Origin: Rhodospirillales bacterium | Lineage (GTDB): Bacteria; Pseudomonadota; Alphaproteobacteria; Rhodospirillales; JANQFP01 | Reading direction: 5' to 3' | Assembly (NCBI GenBank): GCA_028277795.1 | Contig: JANQFP010000166.1 | Coordinates: 1-64,000 of the forward strand | Length of the DNA stretch: 64,000 nucleotides | Part shown: piece by piece, positions 35,764 to 51,808 of the stretch | Numbering within the stretch: the first letter of the stretch is position 1 | How the letters are laid out: the number at the start of each line of letters is the position of its first letter | Made by a program: the position numbers and the translations under genes | Notes under the pieces: generated by a model | The model's database searches: none | The model's input: the letters and a program-made list of their open reading frames with translations, nothing else | Told to the model about the DNA's origin: nothing

Positions 35764-36681
35764 TTACCTCCCGCTATGAGTTGCGGCCGAATGTGGGGGT
35801 GACGAGACGCGCACCGGGACGATGTCCAGCCCGGCGAGCGGCTTTTTCGAGGGACGAGAGCGGCCGGCTGGCTTGGCGTCCGCCTGCGCGGTCAGCGGAG
35901 CGCGGACCTCCGGCCCGTTTGCCACGTCGCGCGCCGGTAGCGCCCAGTTCCAAAGGGCTGAATCGGGCAGGGGCACGACGAGAAACCCATGCTCGAGAAT
36001 GGCGAGCAGGATCAGGGTTCCGAGCAACAGCGATGCGGTGACGTCGAACGGCGTCGCATTGGCGCTGACGGCGTTCGACAACACGTGCGCGGCGACGACG
36101 ACGGACGCCGCCACCGACACGGGAAACAGTGAATTCATCGGGCGCCGGACGATGAAGCTCTCCAGATAGCGGAGGTGGTCCGGGAACCACTGCAAATTGA
36201 GCTTCGGCACGCCCAGGAAGATGTTGAGCTTGGCGCTCCAACGCATCAGCCACAGGATGACGAACGTCCACGTCCCGACCTGGTTCGGCGCCCCCCACGT
36301 CAACGCCACCATGAGACCGGCGAACACCAGGATGGCGAACTCGTGATAGAGGCTGGCCTGGAGCGCCAGGGCGAACCGCCGCCACCGGGTGACCCTTGGC
36401 GGGCATGCGTAGGGGCGCGGACCGGTGATGAGCCCCATGCAATAGGTCATCTCGATCCAGCCCCAGATCAGGACGCCGCAGCAGAACCCCGCATAGGCGT
36501 TGACGACCGTGGCCGCCGAACTGGTCCACGCCAGGCAGGACAGCGCGCCGACAAGCACCACCGTCGCGACGGCCATGCTCCAGGCATAGGTCGTCGGGCT
36601 CCGGTTGACGATGAACAGGACGATGCCGGTGGTGGCCCACCACACGGCCAGTGTTAACAGAATCGGGAGTGCGTACGTCAT
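35764..36681 (-). CDS. puhE: Photosynthetic complex assembly protein PuhE (DUF3623)
   Basis: 305-residue membrane protein with about seven hydrophobic helices, starting [20 protein letters not shown], the family opening. The central [21 protein letters not shown] block is characteristic of PuhE. PuhE influences reaction-centre/bacteriochlorophyll accumulation in Rhodobacter. The ATG at 36681 has AGGTGAG about 10 bases upstream; a GTG at 36696 overlaps the puhC stop and is the alternative. The last 60 residues are hydrophilic and probably disordered. Confidence 0.9.
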   Translation of the reverse strand: MTYALPILLTLAVWWATTGIVLFIVNRSPTTYAWSMAVATVVLVGALSCLAWTSSAATVVNAYAGFCCGVLIWGWIEMTYCMGLITGPRPYACPPRVTRWRRFALALQASLYHEFAILVFAGLMVALTWGAPNQVGTWTFVILWLMRWSAKLNIFLGVPKLNLQWFPDHLRYLESFIVRRPMNSLFPVSVAASVVVAAHVLSNAVSANATPFDVTASLLLGTLILLAILEHGFLVVPLPDSALWNWALPARDVANGPEVRAPLTAQADAKPAGRSRPSKKPLAGLDIVPVRVSSPPHSAATHSGR

Positions 36682-36692
36682 GTCAACTGAGC

Positions 36693-37184
36693 TCACCTAC
36701 CAGGCCGGTCCGGCCCCGATTGCGCAGGCGCCTCGGCAACGAGGAGCCGTGCGAACGCACCGGCATTGGTCGGTCCGAAGGCGGTTAGATCGATCAAACG
36801 GCCGGTCGACGGGTCTTCGAGAGTCAGCGCCCCGCCACGGCCGCGGACGAGGCGGACGGGGGACGGGGAGTCGACCCCGTGAAGCATCCGTTCGCGGGCC
36901 AGCCCCCGCAAGACCCCCCGGACGAAGCCGCCCTCGCCCGATGGGAACACGTCGATGACGCGCCCCGCCTCGACGTCGTAGACGACCACGGCACCATCGG
37001 CCCGGTCCTCGAAGCGCAGGTCGCGGCTCTGGGTGAGTTCGGCGCGCGGCGTCTCGACGATCCCGAACCCCGACATCCGGCCGGCGACGGTGAGCACCAG
37101 GGCGAAGGCGACCAACGCCGCCGCCCCTATGAGCACCGCACGCGGGATACTGTCTTGACGAACCTGTCCGCTCACCGGCTCCAT
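36693..37184 (-). CDS. puhC: Photosynthetic complex assembly protein PuhC
   Basis: 163 residues with one N-terminal membrane helix (AVLIGAAALVAFALVLTVAG) and a periplasmic domain starting RDLRFEDRADGAVVVYDVEAG, the PuhC hallmark. PuhC helps reaction centre-LH1 assembly in Rhodobacter. It sits in the normal order puhA-puhB-puhC-puhE with only 7 bases after puhB. Confidence 0.92.
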   Translation of the reverse strand: MEPVSGQVRQDSIPRAVLIGAAALVAFALVLTVAGRMSGFGIVETPRAELTQSRDLRFEDRADGAVVVYDVEAGRVIDVFPSGEGGFVRGVLRGLARERMLHGVDSPSPVRLVRGRGGALTLEDPSTGRLIDLTAFGPTNAGAFARLLVAEAPAQSGPDRPGR

Positions 37185-37191
37185 CCCATCG

Positions 37192-37863
37192 TTATGCCGC
37201 GGTCACCAGCGGCTCGGGCTCCCGGGTCGGCGGCTCGGCCGCCGAAGGGGAGTCCGCCTCGCCCGTCCGCTCCGCCACCGAGTGCATGGCCGCCAGGGAG
37301 TCCGCGAGGATCTCGGCCACGCGGGCGGCATCGGGGACGCTGCGCATGGTCGGTTCCGGCCTGCCGATCCGCCAGGGCCGGACATGGGGCCACAGGACCG
37401 CATAGCCGACCCTCTGCGAGCCGTTCAGGACCACGCTGATGTCGCCCTTTCCGCCGTTGAAGGCCTTCAGGCGCGCCGTGTCGACCGCGCTGAACGGCAG
37501 ATTGATGGTCATCGGCAGAGCGATTCCGAAGCGCATGACCAGCCGCCGGTTGGTGATCGTGTAGACCGTCGTGCGTCCGATCAGCCACGCCAGCAGCGCC
37601 AGCAACCCGAGTCCGACCAGGAGGACCGGAACCAGCATCAGCGCCGACTGGACGGCCTCTGTCACAGCCGCCCCGTCCGCCCACGTGCTGATCCCGCTCC
37701 AGGCCATGAGGATCGCGAAGTAGACGACCACCTTCCTGGCATGGAAGACCCTGCGGTTGAGGCTCCGCCAACACGGGGCGCCCTGCCACAGGATGGTCTC
37801 ACCCGGTGGCGGGCGCTCCGGCAGACCCCGGATCGGCTCGGGTGCGTGGTCGTGATCGGTCAC
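37192..37863 (-). CDS. puhB: Photosynthetic complex assembly protein PuhB
   Basis: 223-residue membrane protein with a bacterial PH-like domain (TVYTITNRRLVMRFGIALPM) after two hydrophobic helices. The N-terminal GLPERPPPGETILWQG is the family opening. The GTG at 37863 was chosen: it overlaps the puhA stop (GTGA) and has GGAG 9 bases upstream; a GTG at 37869 is possible. PuhB is needed for efficient reaction-centre assembly. Confidence 0.93.
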   Translation of the reverse strand: MTDHDHAPEPIRGLPERPPPGETILWQGAPCWRSLNRRVFHARKVVVYFAILMAWSGISTWADGAAVTEAVQSALMLVPVLLVGLGLLALLAWLIGRTTVYTITNRRLVMRFGIALPMTINLPFSAVDTARLKAFNGGKGDISVVLNGSQRVGYAVLWPHVRPWRIGRPEPTMRSVPDAARVAEILADSLAAMHSVAERTGEADSPSAAEPPTREPEPLVTAA

Positions 37864-38726
37864 AGCCACGGCTCCGAGCGCCCGGGCTCGGCATACATGT
37901 GACCGCTCGCGTAGTAGGCGCTGATCCGGTCTTCCTCGAGCATGGTGACCTGATCCGGGTTCTTGAGGGTCGGCACGTGGGCGAATTGGCTGGCCAGGAT
38001 CGACGCGACGTTGACCTGGTTGTTGCCGATGTCGTAACGCACGAAGGTGATCGGCAAGAGGACGCGCTTGGCGACCGGCGTCGCTGGCTTGGCCGGCGCC
38101 TTGGCCGCCCCCTCACCCTGCGGCGTTTCCGGCTTAACCGGCGCCGGTGCCGGCGCCGGCGTCACCGTCACGCCCGTGAGCTCGACTTCGAGATGCCTGA
38201 TCATGGGCTCGGCCCGATCCACCCAGACGTCGTAGACGGTGCCGGCCACGACGCCGTCGGCGGCAACGACGGACATCCCGCGCGGATCCGGATCGTTGGG
38301 CTCGACGAAGAAGTCGCTGGCGACGCGGAGCGGCGCCATCCTCGGCTCTCCCTCCAGCATGGCCTCGGGCTTGTCCGGACGCAGGGCGTAGGCGGCCGGG
38401 CCGACGCCATCGCGCATGGGATCGCCGGTCGGCTCCAGGGGCGCCCCCGTCCAGCCGGCGACGGGTTTGGCCCGGATCTCCCGGGTGTCCCTCTCGTCAC
38501 GCGGAGCCGTCCGGGTGCCGCCATCGGGCAGCCGGAACGTCTTCGGTTCCGGAACCCAGATGATCCCGGGGTCCATGCGCTCCCCGGTCGTCTCGGACTC
38601 GAGCGGGTACCCTTCCCGCCGGTCCTCACGCCGGAGATAGAAAATCAATCCAGCAAAAAAGAGCCAAAAGGCATACAGGACGACTTGAGCAACGTCCATT
38701 CCCGTTCCGATAGCGCCGGCTTCCAT
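37860..38726 (-). CDS. puhA: Photosynthetic reaction centre H subunit (with Pro/Ala-rich insertion)
   Basis: 288-residue H subunit: one membrane helix (VVLYAFWLFFAGLIFYLRRED) and a cytoplasmic cap over the quinone side of L and M. The PRC-barrel part shows DFFVEPNDPDPRGMSVVAADG. Between HLEVEL and RVLLPITFVRYD an insert of about 30 residues rich in P, A and K (about residues 187-219) interrupts the cap; most H subunits are near 255-260 residues and lack it. A strong AAGGAGGA site precedes the ATG. Confidence 0.95.
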   Translation of the reverse strand: MEAGAIGTGMDVAQVVLYAFWLFFAGLIFYLRREDRREGYPLESETTGERMDPGIIWVPEPKTFRLPDGGTRTAPRDERDTREIRAKPVAGWTGAPLEPTGDPMRDGVGPAAYALRPDKPEAMLEGEPRMAPLRVASDFFVEPNDPDPRGMSVVAADGVVAGTVYDVWVDRAEPMIRHLEVELTGVTVTPAPAPAPVKPETPQGEGAAKAPAKPATPVAKRVLLPITFVRYDIGNNQVNVASILASQFAHVPTLKNPDQVTMLEEDRISAYYASGHMYAEPGRSEPWL

Positions 38727-38749
38727 TTTGTCCTCCTTGCGCTTTGGTT

Positions 38750-40198
38750 CTAGCCGGGCAACTCGGCAAGGCCGAGTCTCGACGACGCCGGCATCCGCTT
38801 GACGCCGGCTGGCCCGACTAGCGGACCGATTGCCACCAAGGTGGCGAAAAGCAAGACGATCTCCAGGTGATAGACCACGCTGTACCCGACGGCGGGGCCG
38901 GTGAGGGCTTCACCCAGCAATCCTCGATCGGCGAGCGCCGCAACGCCGTCGCGCAGGGCGCCGCCCAGGGCGATGGCGCCTCCGGCGGCCGTCGCCTGCA
39001 CCGCACCCCAGGCACCGAGCGCCAGTCCGCTTTGGCCGTGTTCGGCCAGGTCCATGGCGGCCGTCAGGGTGCCCACGGCGAAGATGCCGCCGCCGAATCC
39101 GATAACGGCCGTGCCCGCCCGGAAGATCAGGGCCGAGTCCAGGGGCGCGGCGAAAATCACCGCCGAAAACCCGATGCAGCCGAAAAGCACGCCCAGCGCG
39201 GCCAGGCGATGCGGATCGAAGCCATGGCCCAGCCACCTGGCGGCGATAAAGAACCCGGCCAGCGCCCCGCCCGCGAACAGGGCGGTCAGCGCGGTCGTCG
39301 CGCCGACCGTCAGGCCCAGGACCTGTCCGCCGTAGGGCTCGAGCAGGATGTCCTGCATGCTGAAGCCGGCGGTGCCCAGCCCGACGGCGAACAGAAGGCG
39401 GCCCGCGCGCCCGCCGGCGCTGAACGCCTCCCAAGCCTCGCGCAGACCGGGCCGCGCCACGTGCGGCGCCGTGCGTGCGGGGTCGCGGGCCTCCTGCTTC
39501 CACAGGGCGATCAGGTTGAGGACCATGGTCACCACGGCCGCGCCCTGGATGACCTGGATGAGCTGGACCTGGGTGAAATCGACCAGCAGCACGCCGAAGG
39601 TCAGCGAGCTGACGACCATGCCGATCAGCAGCATGACGTAAAGAAGCGCCACCACCCGTGGCCGCGTGTCCGGCGTCGCCAGGTCGGTGGCCAGGGCCAA
39701 GCCGGCGGTCTGGGTCGTGTGCAGTCCGGCGCCGACGAGCAGGAAGGCCACGGCGGCTCCGGCCGGTCCGACGTAGTCCGGCACCGGCGCCTGCGCGTCG
39801 CCCGACAGAACCAGGAGCGCGAACGGCATGATGGCCAAGCCGCCGAACTGGATGAGCGTACCCATCCAGATGTACGGCACGCGCCGCCAGCCCAGGAACG
39901 AGCGGTGGGTGTCGGAGCGGAATCCGATAAGGACGCGGAAGGGGGCGAAGATCAGCGGCAGGGACACCATCAGGGCGACCAGCCAGGCCGCGACACCCAA
40001 CTCGACGATCATCACCCGGTTCAGCGTACCGGTGAGAAGCACCACGGCCATGCCGACCGACACCTGGAACAGGGACAGCCTGAGCAGACGGCCGATGGGC
40101 AGCTCCGGCGTCGCCGCGTCGGCGAACGGCAGGAACCGGGGCGCGATCTGGCTCCAGCCGGCCGCGAGGAAGTCGTTGATGCCGTTCACGCGTCGCAT
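38750..40198 (-). CDS. lhaA: LhaA, PucC-family light-harvesting assembly protein
   Basis: 482-residue MFS-type membrane protein of the LhaA/PucC group, with IAPRFLPFADAATPELPIGRL and the LLRLSLFQVSVGMAVVLLTG helix typical of LhaA. It promotes LH1 assembly, perhaps by delivering bacteriochlorophyll. The ATG at 40198 overlaps the end of bchM; a GTG at 40189 that overlaps the bchM stop is the alternative. Position between bchM and puhA is standard. Confidence 0.92.
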   Translation of the reverse strand: MRRVNGINDFLAAGWSQIAPRFLPFADAATPELPIGRLLRLSLFQVSVGMAVVLLTGTLNRVMIVELGVAAWLVALMVSLPLIFAPFRVLIGFRSDTHRSFLGWRRVPYIWMGTLIQFGGLAIMPFALLVLSGDAQAPVPDYVGPAGAAVAFLLVGAGLHTTQTAGLALATDLATPDTRPRVVALLYVMLLIGMVVSSLTFGVLLVDFTQVQLIQVIQGAAVVTMVLNLIALWKQEARDPARTAPHVARPGLREAWEAFSAGGRAGRLLFAVGLGTAGFSMQDILLEPYGGQVLGLTVGATTALTALFAGGALAGFFIAARWLGHGFDPHRLAALGVLFGCIGFSAVIFAAPLDSALIFRAGTAVIGFGGGIFAVGTLTAAMDLAEHGQSGLALGAWGAVQATAAGGAIALGGALRDGVAALADRGLLGEALTGPAVGYSVVYHLEIVLLFATLVAIGPLVGPAGVKRMPASSRLGLAELPG

Positions 40199-40895
40199 TG
40201 CGGTACCAGCTCTGCGGCTTGTGACATGTAGAAGCCATTCACGATCCGCTCGGTCCGGGCGAACTGCCAGCCGGCGAGATCGGGGTCGGCGGCCAACCGG
40301 CTGCGGATGGCGCTCTCGCCAATGGGCTCGATGGACGGAGCCCGGTTGCGTCTCGGGAACAGGCGGCCCACCGCGTGCATCGCGGCCAGGGTCGGGGTCC
40401 TCGGCGCGAAGGTGAACAGCAGCGACCGGTCCGTGCGCGCCGCCAACCCGGCCAAGGTCCGGATCACGTCGTCGGCTGCGTAGTGGATCAGTGAGTCCAT
40501 GGCGACGACGTGATCGAAGCGTCCCAGCGCCGGGTCGAGCATGTCGCCGACCAGGAACTCCACGCTGCCGGGACCGGCGACGCTGGGCGCGCGTTCGCGG
40601 GCCAGCTCGATCAACGAGGGCGAGAGATCGATCGCCACCACCTTCGCCCCCCGACTCGCCGCCTCGACCGCCAGGGCACCTGTGCCGCAGCCGGCATCCA
40701 GCAGCCTGGCGCCCCGCAGATTGTCCGGCAGCCAGTCGAGCAGGGTCTGGCGCATGCGGTTGCGGCCCGCCCGGACGGTGGCGCGGATGCGGCTGACCGG
40801 CGACTCGGAGGTCAGGCGCGACCACGCCTCCATCGCCGTCTTGTCGAAGTAGGTGGCGATCTGCCCGCGCCGCTCCTGGTAGGTCACGCTCGGCA

Positions 40896-40896
<1 letters not shown>
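40186..40896 (-). CDS. bchM: Mg-protoporphyrin IX O-methyltransferase
   Basis: 236-residue class I SAM methyltransferase forming Mg-protoporphyrin IX 13-monomethyl ester, the substrate of BchE. The SAM motif is LLDAGCGTGALAVEAA. The N-terminal RRGQIATYFDKTAMEAWSRL matches BchM. Its ATG shares one base with the bchL stop (TGATG), indicating coupling. Confidence 0.94.
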
Positions 40897-45491
<4,595 letters not shown>

Positions 45492-45517
<26 letters not shown>

Positions 45518-47069
45518 CGTAAAGTGTCTCGACGGTGATCAGGCCGACGCCCTGCTCGTGGGCGAAGCGTTCGGTGTTTCGACGGGCCTTGCCGCGCACG
45601 AAGAACGGGACCTTCCGCAGCTCCAGCTCGGCCTCTTCCGCCCACCCGATGGCGGCTTCGTCGGCGGACAGGCGGGACGGCACGGCCGGTTCCGGCTCCG
45701 ACGCGCGGTCGGCGCGCAGGGCGGCGGTTCCGAGGTGGGACGGCGCCGCCCCGTCGTGGAACTCGAAATCGTCGCGGAACATGGTGATCAGGTGCTCTTC
45801 GAGGCCCATCATCAGCGGGTGCACCCACGTGTCGAACAGGACGTTCGCCCCCTCGAAGCCCATCTGCGGCGAATAGCGGGCCGGATAGTCCTGGACGTGC
45901 ACCGGCGCCGAGATCACGGCGCAGGGGATGCCCAGCCTCTTGGCGACGTGCCGTTCCATCTGGGTGCCCAGCACCAGTTCCGGCTGCAGGTCGGCGACCG
46001 CGGCCTCGACCTCCAGGTAGTCGTCGGTGATCAGGGCCTCGACGTCGTGGGCCCTCGCCGCCTCGCGGACCTCGCGGGCGAACTCGCGGCTGTAGGTGCC
46101 GAGGCCGGCCACCGTGAAGCCGAATTCCTCGGCCGCCACCCGTGCCGCGGCAAGGACGTGGGTGGCATCGCCGAAGATGAACACCCGCTTGCCGGTCAGA
46201 TAGGTGGAATCCACCGAATGGGAGTACCACGGCAGCCGCGACGGCTCGCCCGCCAGCGCCGGGGCCGGATCGACACCGGCGACCCGCGCCACCTCGTCGA
46301 CGAAGTCGCGCGTCGCGCCGACGCCGATGGGCACGGTCGCGACCAGGGGCTGCCCGAAGGTGCGCTTGAGCCATTGGGCGGCGACATTCGCCACCTCGGG
46401 ATACAGGGCCACGTTGAAGTCGGCCTCGCCCAGCCGGGCGAGGTCGGCGGGAGTCGCCCCGAGCGGTGCGACGACGTGCACATCGACACCCATGCGGCCG
46501 AGCAGGTCGGTCACTTCGCGCACGTCGTCGCGATGCCGGAAACCGAGCGCCGTGGGACCGAGCAGGTTGCAGCGCGGCCGCGCACCGGGCCGGCGCTCCC
46601 GCGGCTCCGCTGCGGACCGTTGCCCGGCGGCCCCGGCGAAGGCGCGGACCAGCCGATAGAACGTCTCGGCCGCCCCCCAGTTCTCCTTCTTCTGATAGGA
46701 CGGCAGGTCGAGCGGAATGACCGGGATCGGCAGGGCGAGTGCACTCGCCAGACCGCCCGGATCGTCCTGCAGAAGCTCGGCGGTGCACGAGGATCCGACG
46801 ATCATGGCTTGCGGCCGGAACCGTTCGTACGCCTCGCGGGCCGCGGTCTTGAACAGCTCGGCCGTGTCGCTGCCCAGATCCCGCGCCTGGAACGTCGTGT
46901 AGGTCACCGGCGGCCGTTTCGACCGGCGCTCGATCATGGTGAACAGCAGATCGGCGTAGGTGTCGCCCTGGGGGGCGTGCAGCACGTAGTGCAGGCCCTC
47001 CATGGCCGTGGCGACGCGCATGGCGCCCACATGGGGCGGTCCCTCGTAGGTCCAGACCGTGAGCTTCAT
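45492..47069 (-). CDS. bchB: Light-independent protochlorophyllide reductase subunit B
   Basis: 525-residue NifK-like subunit of DPOR. It opens [20 protein letters not shown], and the cluster-ligand region [16 protein letters not shown] is present. The C-terminal protochlorophyllide-reductase helix domain is in the segment [20 protein letters not shown] onward. It works with BchN (adjacent, 4 bases upstream) and BchL. Confidence 0.96.
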
Positions 47070-47073
47070 GGCC

Positions 47074-48983
<1,910 letters not shown>

Positions 48984-49164
48984 CTGTTGACAACACCTGG
49001 CTGTGAGTTACTAATTCAACCCTGAGGGGGGCGTCGTGCGCCCACGAATCCGCGGGGGGCCAGATGGATCAGGTCTGGGGCGTATTCGGTTCGTCGAGAA
49101 ATCAAGACGCGTCTCCCCGCGCGTACTCGAAAACGAGTTCGACTCTAGACGCCCCCCGCCCCTA

Positions 49165-49182
49165 TGTCAACACAACTGAACA
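49165..49182. promoter_or_regulatory. PpsR/CrtJ box and bchF-operon promoter
   Basis: A perfect TGT-N12-ACA site. On the minus strand its half-site is TTGACA (49170-49165), followed after 17 bases by TAGAGT (49147-49142): a good sigma-70 promoter for the bchFNBHLM-lhaA-puh-hemA-bchEJ operon. Repressor binding would cover the -35 box. Confidence 0.85.
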
Positions 49183-49191
49183 CTTCAGTGC

Positions 49192-49207
49192 GTCAACACG
49201 ACTTGAC
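49192..49207. promoter_or_regulatory. GTCAA-N6-TTGAC dyad at the ppaA promoter
   Basis: A perfect 5-bp dyad overlapping the plus-strand -35 candidate (TTGACA 49203-49208). It is neither a PpsR box nor a standard FNR box (TTGAT-N4-ATCAA). The regulator is unknown. Confidence 0.35.
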
Positions 49208-49358
49208 ATCTCCGAACGGAGTGGCCCTAATGGCATGGCCACTGATCGCGGTCGGTCTTACCACGAGCTGATTTCGGTCGCCGCGTCGGGCTCATGGAGG
49301 GTGTCAACGTGCTGAAGACGCACGGTTAGTCCTGCGACATCGCCCTGGGAGAACGCCC

Positions 49359-50255
49359 ATGACCGAAGTGCGACAGCTCATAATTGAAGAGCCCGGCTGG
49401 GACCAAAAGGACGACATCCGCCTTGTGGATCAGCAGAAGAAGAAGACGGCCCCGAGCGGCTGGGCCGACTCGCGGCGGGCCAAGTTCGGCCGCACCATCG
49501 AGGGTGACATCATTCCCCGGCTCATGGTGGCCCACAAAGCGGACACGGCGCAGTCGGACGGCGGGCAGGCGCTCGATGACGGCGCGGTATCGGAATTCGC
49601 CAAGGTCCTGCTGGCGCAGGACACGACGCCGGCCGCCACGTTCGTTGACGAGTTGTGCACGCGCGACGTTCCGTTGGAGTCGGTCTTCCTCGACTATATG
49701 GCGCCGGCGGCCAAGCGGCTCGGCGATCTGTGGGAGGCCGACCAATGCAGTTTCACCGACGTCACGGTGGCACTCGGCCGGCTCCAGCAGACTCTGCGCG
49801 TCCTGAGCCGGGCCTTCTACGACGAGGCCCTGTTGTGGGAGTACGGCCGCCGCGCCCTGCTGGTTCCCGCTCCCGGTGAACAGCACACCTTCGGCCCGCT
49901 CATGGTCGCCGAGTTCATGCGCCGGGCGGGCTGGGACGTGTTTTCCGAACCCGGCGTCTCGCCCCGTGAGGTGGTGGCGAACGTCCGCGCCGAATGGTTC
50001 GACGTGGTCGGGGTGTCGGTCAGCAGCGAGCAGCATTTGGAGCCGCTGTCGGCCATGATCCGCACGATCCGTCGTGAATCGTTGAACCCGTCCGTCGGCA
50101 TCATGGTCGGCGGCAACGCCTTTATCGACCATCCGGAGTTCGTCACCCTTGTCGGTGCAGACGCCACTGCCGCGGATGCCCTGCAAGCGGTCAACCAGGC
50201 TGAGAACATGCTGACTCTGCTCCCCGCCAGCAGCGCGGAGGGCAGTAGCCCGTAG
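49359..50255 (+). CDS. ppaA: PpaA/AerR, B12-binding antirepressor
   Basis: 298-residue regulator of the AerR/PpaA group. A helical four-helix region (YMAPAAKRLGDLWEADQCSF) precedes a Rossmann-type cobalamin-binding domain with the His-containing EQHTFGPLMVAEFMRRAGWD motif. In Rhodobacter this protein binds cobalamin and counteracts CrtJ/PpsR in light. GGGAGA precedes the ATG. It lies directly upstream of ppsR (25 bases), the classical pairing. Confidence 0.94.
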   Translation: MTEVRQLIIEEPGWDQKDDIRLVDQQKKKTAPSGWADSRRAKFGRTIEGDIIPRLMVAHKADTAQSDGGQALDDGAVSEFAKVLLAQDTTPAATFVDELCTRDVPLESVFLDYMAPAAKRLGDLWEADQCSFTDVTVALGRLQQTLRVLSRAFYDEALLWEYGRRALLVPAPGEQHTFGPLMVAEFMRRAGWDVFSEPGVSPREVVANVRAEWFDVVGVSVSSEQHLEPLSAMIRTIRRESLNPSVGIMVGGNAFIDHPEFVTLVGADATAADALQAVNQAENMLTLLPASSAEGSSP

Positions 50256-50280
50256 GGAGTATCACCTGGCAGTCGAGGTC

Positions 50281-51687
50281 GTGAAGCAGTTTCAAAGTCC
50301 ACAAGAATCGCTGGGCGACCTCGATGCCAAGACGGCCAGCACGGTCATCTCGGCGGCCGCCGATGTTGCGCTGATCATTGACGCGGACGGGGTCGTTCGC
50401 GACCTCGCCTATGGCAGCGCCAGTTTCGCACCGGACGAGTATTCGCGATGGGTCGGCCAGCCCTGGGCCGACATCGTCACCACGGAAAGCCGGCCCAAGG
50501 TCGAGGCGCTGATTCACCAAGCGTCGTCCGAGGCCGGCGGCCCCTGGCGCCAAGTCAATCACAAGTCTCTGCGCGGCGCCCCGGTTCCGGTCATGTATGC
50601 CAGCGTACCCATCGGCGACGACGGCCGCGTGGTGGCGATCGGCCGCGATCTCAGCGACGTGGCGGCGCTCCAGCAGCGGCTGGTCCACGCGCAACAGTCC
50701 CTGGAACGGGACTACGCCCGCCTGCGCCAGGCGGAAATGCGCTATCGGCTGCTGTTCCAGATGACCTCGGAGGCCGTTCTGGTGGTCGATGCCGCGACCC
50801 AAATGGTCACCGAGACCAACCCGGCAGGCATCGAGCTGCTCGGCGGAGACGCCAATCAGATCGTCGGCCGGAGGTTCCCCGAGAACTTCGACCGCCAAGG
50901 CACGCAAGCCGTGGAATCCCTCATGGCGACGGTCAGGGCCGTCGGGCGGGGTGACAGTGTCCGGGCCCAGTCGGCGGACGGATCGCGGGAGTTCGTCGTC
51001 TCAACGTCGTTGTTCCGCCAGGATCAGGCCTCTTACTACCTGGTCCGGCTGTCGCCGGTCAAAACCGATCAGGCCGGCGCCGAGCCGCTCGAAGCTAGAT
51101 CCACCTTGTGCCGTTTTGTCGAGAACTCCCCCGACGGTTTCATCGTCACCGACCCCAACGGCCGGGTCATGGTCGCCAACCGCGCATTCCTCGACATGGC
51201 CCAGCTCGCCGTGGAGAAACAGGCGACCGGCGAGTCCCTGGAGAGGTGGCTCGGACGGCCCGGGGTGGACCTCAAGGTCCTGGTCAACAACTTGCGGGAG
51301 CATGGGTCCATACGGTTGTTCTCGACCACCCTGCGCGGCGAGCACGGCAGCACCATCGAGGTCGAGGTCTCGGCGGCATCCGTTTCCGACGGCGATCAGC
51401 TTCACTTCGCGTTCGTCATCCGCAACGTTCGCCAGCGTCCCAGCCCCGCCCACCGGGAGGGCAAGGAGCTGCCGCGCTCGGTCGAACAACTGACCGAACT
51501 GGTCGGCGGCGTCCCGCTGAAGGAGATCGTCCGTGAATCGACCGACCTGATCGAGCGCCTGTGCATCGAGGCGGCCCTCGAGTTGACCGGCGACAACCGG
51601 GCCTCCGCCGCCGAACTGCTCGGCCTCAGCCGGCAGAGCCTGTACGTGAAGCTGCGGCGCTACGGCCTCGAGGACAGCGGGTCTTGA
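50281..51687 (+). CDS. ppsR: PpsR/CrtJ master repressor with two redox-type cysteines
   Basis: 468-residue PAS-PAS-PAS-HTH repressor of photosynthesis genes. A Q-linker coiled coil (LQQRLVHAQQSLERDYARLR) lies between the N-terminal and second PAS domains, and the C-terminal Fis-type HTH is LLGLSRQSLYVKLRRYGLE. It has exactly two Cys, at residues 277 and 428 (RLCIEAALELTGDNR), the region and spacing of the redox Cys pair of Rhodobacter CrtJ/PpsR. Start is GTG at 50281; a CTG at 50266 has a better-placed AGGGAG site, so the start is uncertain. It probably binds the four TGT-N12-ACA boxes of this cluster. Confidence 0.95.
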   Translation: MKQFQSPQESLGDLDAKTASTVISAAADVALIIDADGVVRDLAYGSASFAPDEYSRWVGQPWADIVTTESRPKVEALIHQASSEAGGPWRQVNHKSLRGAPVPVMYASVPIGDDGRVVAIGRDLSDVAALQQRLVHAQQSLERDYARLRQAEMRYRLLFQMTSEAVLVVDAATQMVTETNPAGIELLGGDANQIVGRRFPENFDRQGTQAVESLMATVRAVGRGDSVRAQSADGSREFVVSTSLFRQDQASYYLVRLSPVKTDQAGAEPLEARSTLCRFVENSPDGFIVTDPNGRVMVANRAFLDMAQLAVEKQATGESLERWLGRPGVDLKVLVNNLREHGSIRLFSTTLRGEHGSTIEVEVSAASVSDGDQLHFAFVIRNVRQRPSPAHREGKELPRSVEQLTELVGGVPLKEIVRESTDLIERLCIEAALELTGDNRASAAELLGLSRQSLYVKLRRYGLEDSGS

Positions 51688-51760
51688 TACCCCCGCACGG
51701 GGTCGTCCGTTCCGTCCCCGCCGCACGGTTGACGGAGGCCCGAAAAGGCTCGGTCACGAG

Positions 51761-51800
51761 TGTCAGGATTCGTTGACAGTTATTTGTGTCAGATTATAGT
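51761..51800 (+). promoter_or_regulatory. PpsR/CrtJ box and bchG promoter, nearly leaderless
   Basis: A perfect TGT-N12-ACA site (51761-51778), whose right half is TTGACA (51773-51778), followed after 16 bases by TATAGT (51795-51800). The bchG ATG is at 51809, so transcription would start within a base or two of the start codon. Confidence 0.85.
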
Positions 51801-51808
51801 GTTTTGCC

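Larger units (their letters stand above)
48984..49358. other. Divergent regulatory region between bchF and ppaA
   Basis: 375 bases carrying regulatory elements for both directions. From left to right: a perfect odd palindrome TGTTGACAACA at 48985-48995 next to the bchF start; the bchF promoter and PpsR box (49142-49182); a GTCAA-N6-TTGAC dyad (49192-49207); and a plus-strand TTGACA (49203-49208) with CCTAAT 17 bases on (49226-49231) for ppaA. No gene is seen. Confidence 0.6.

Noticed and set aside
32181-36041. A 1286-codon plus-strand open frame opposite bchJ-bchE-hemA-puhE
   Set aside because: It lies wholly antisense to four well-recognised genes, is dominated by G, R, D, E and H as expected from the complement of high-GC codons, and shows no family motif or ribosome-binding site.
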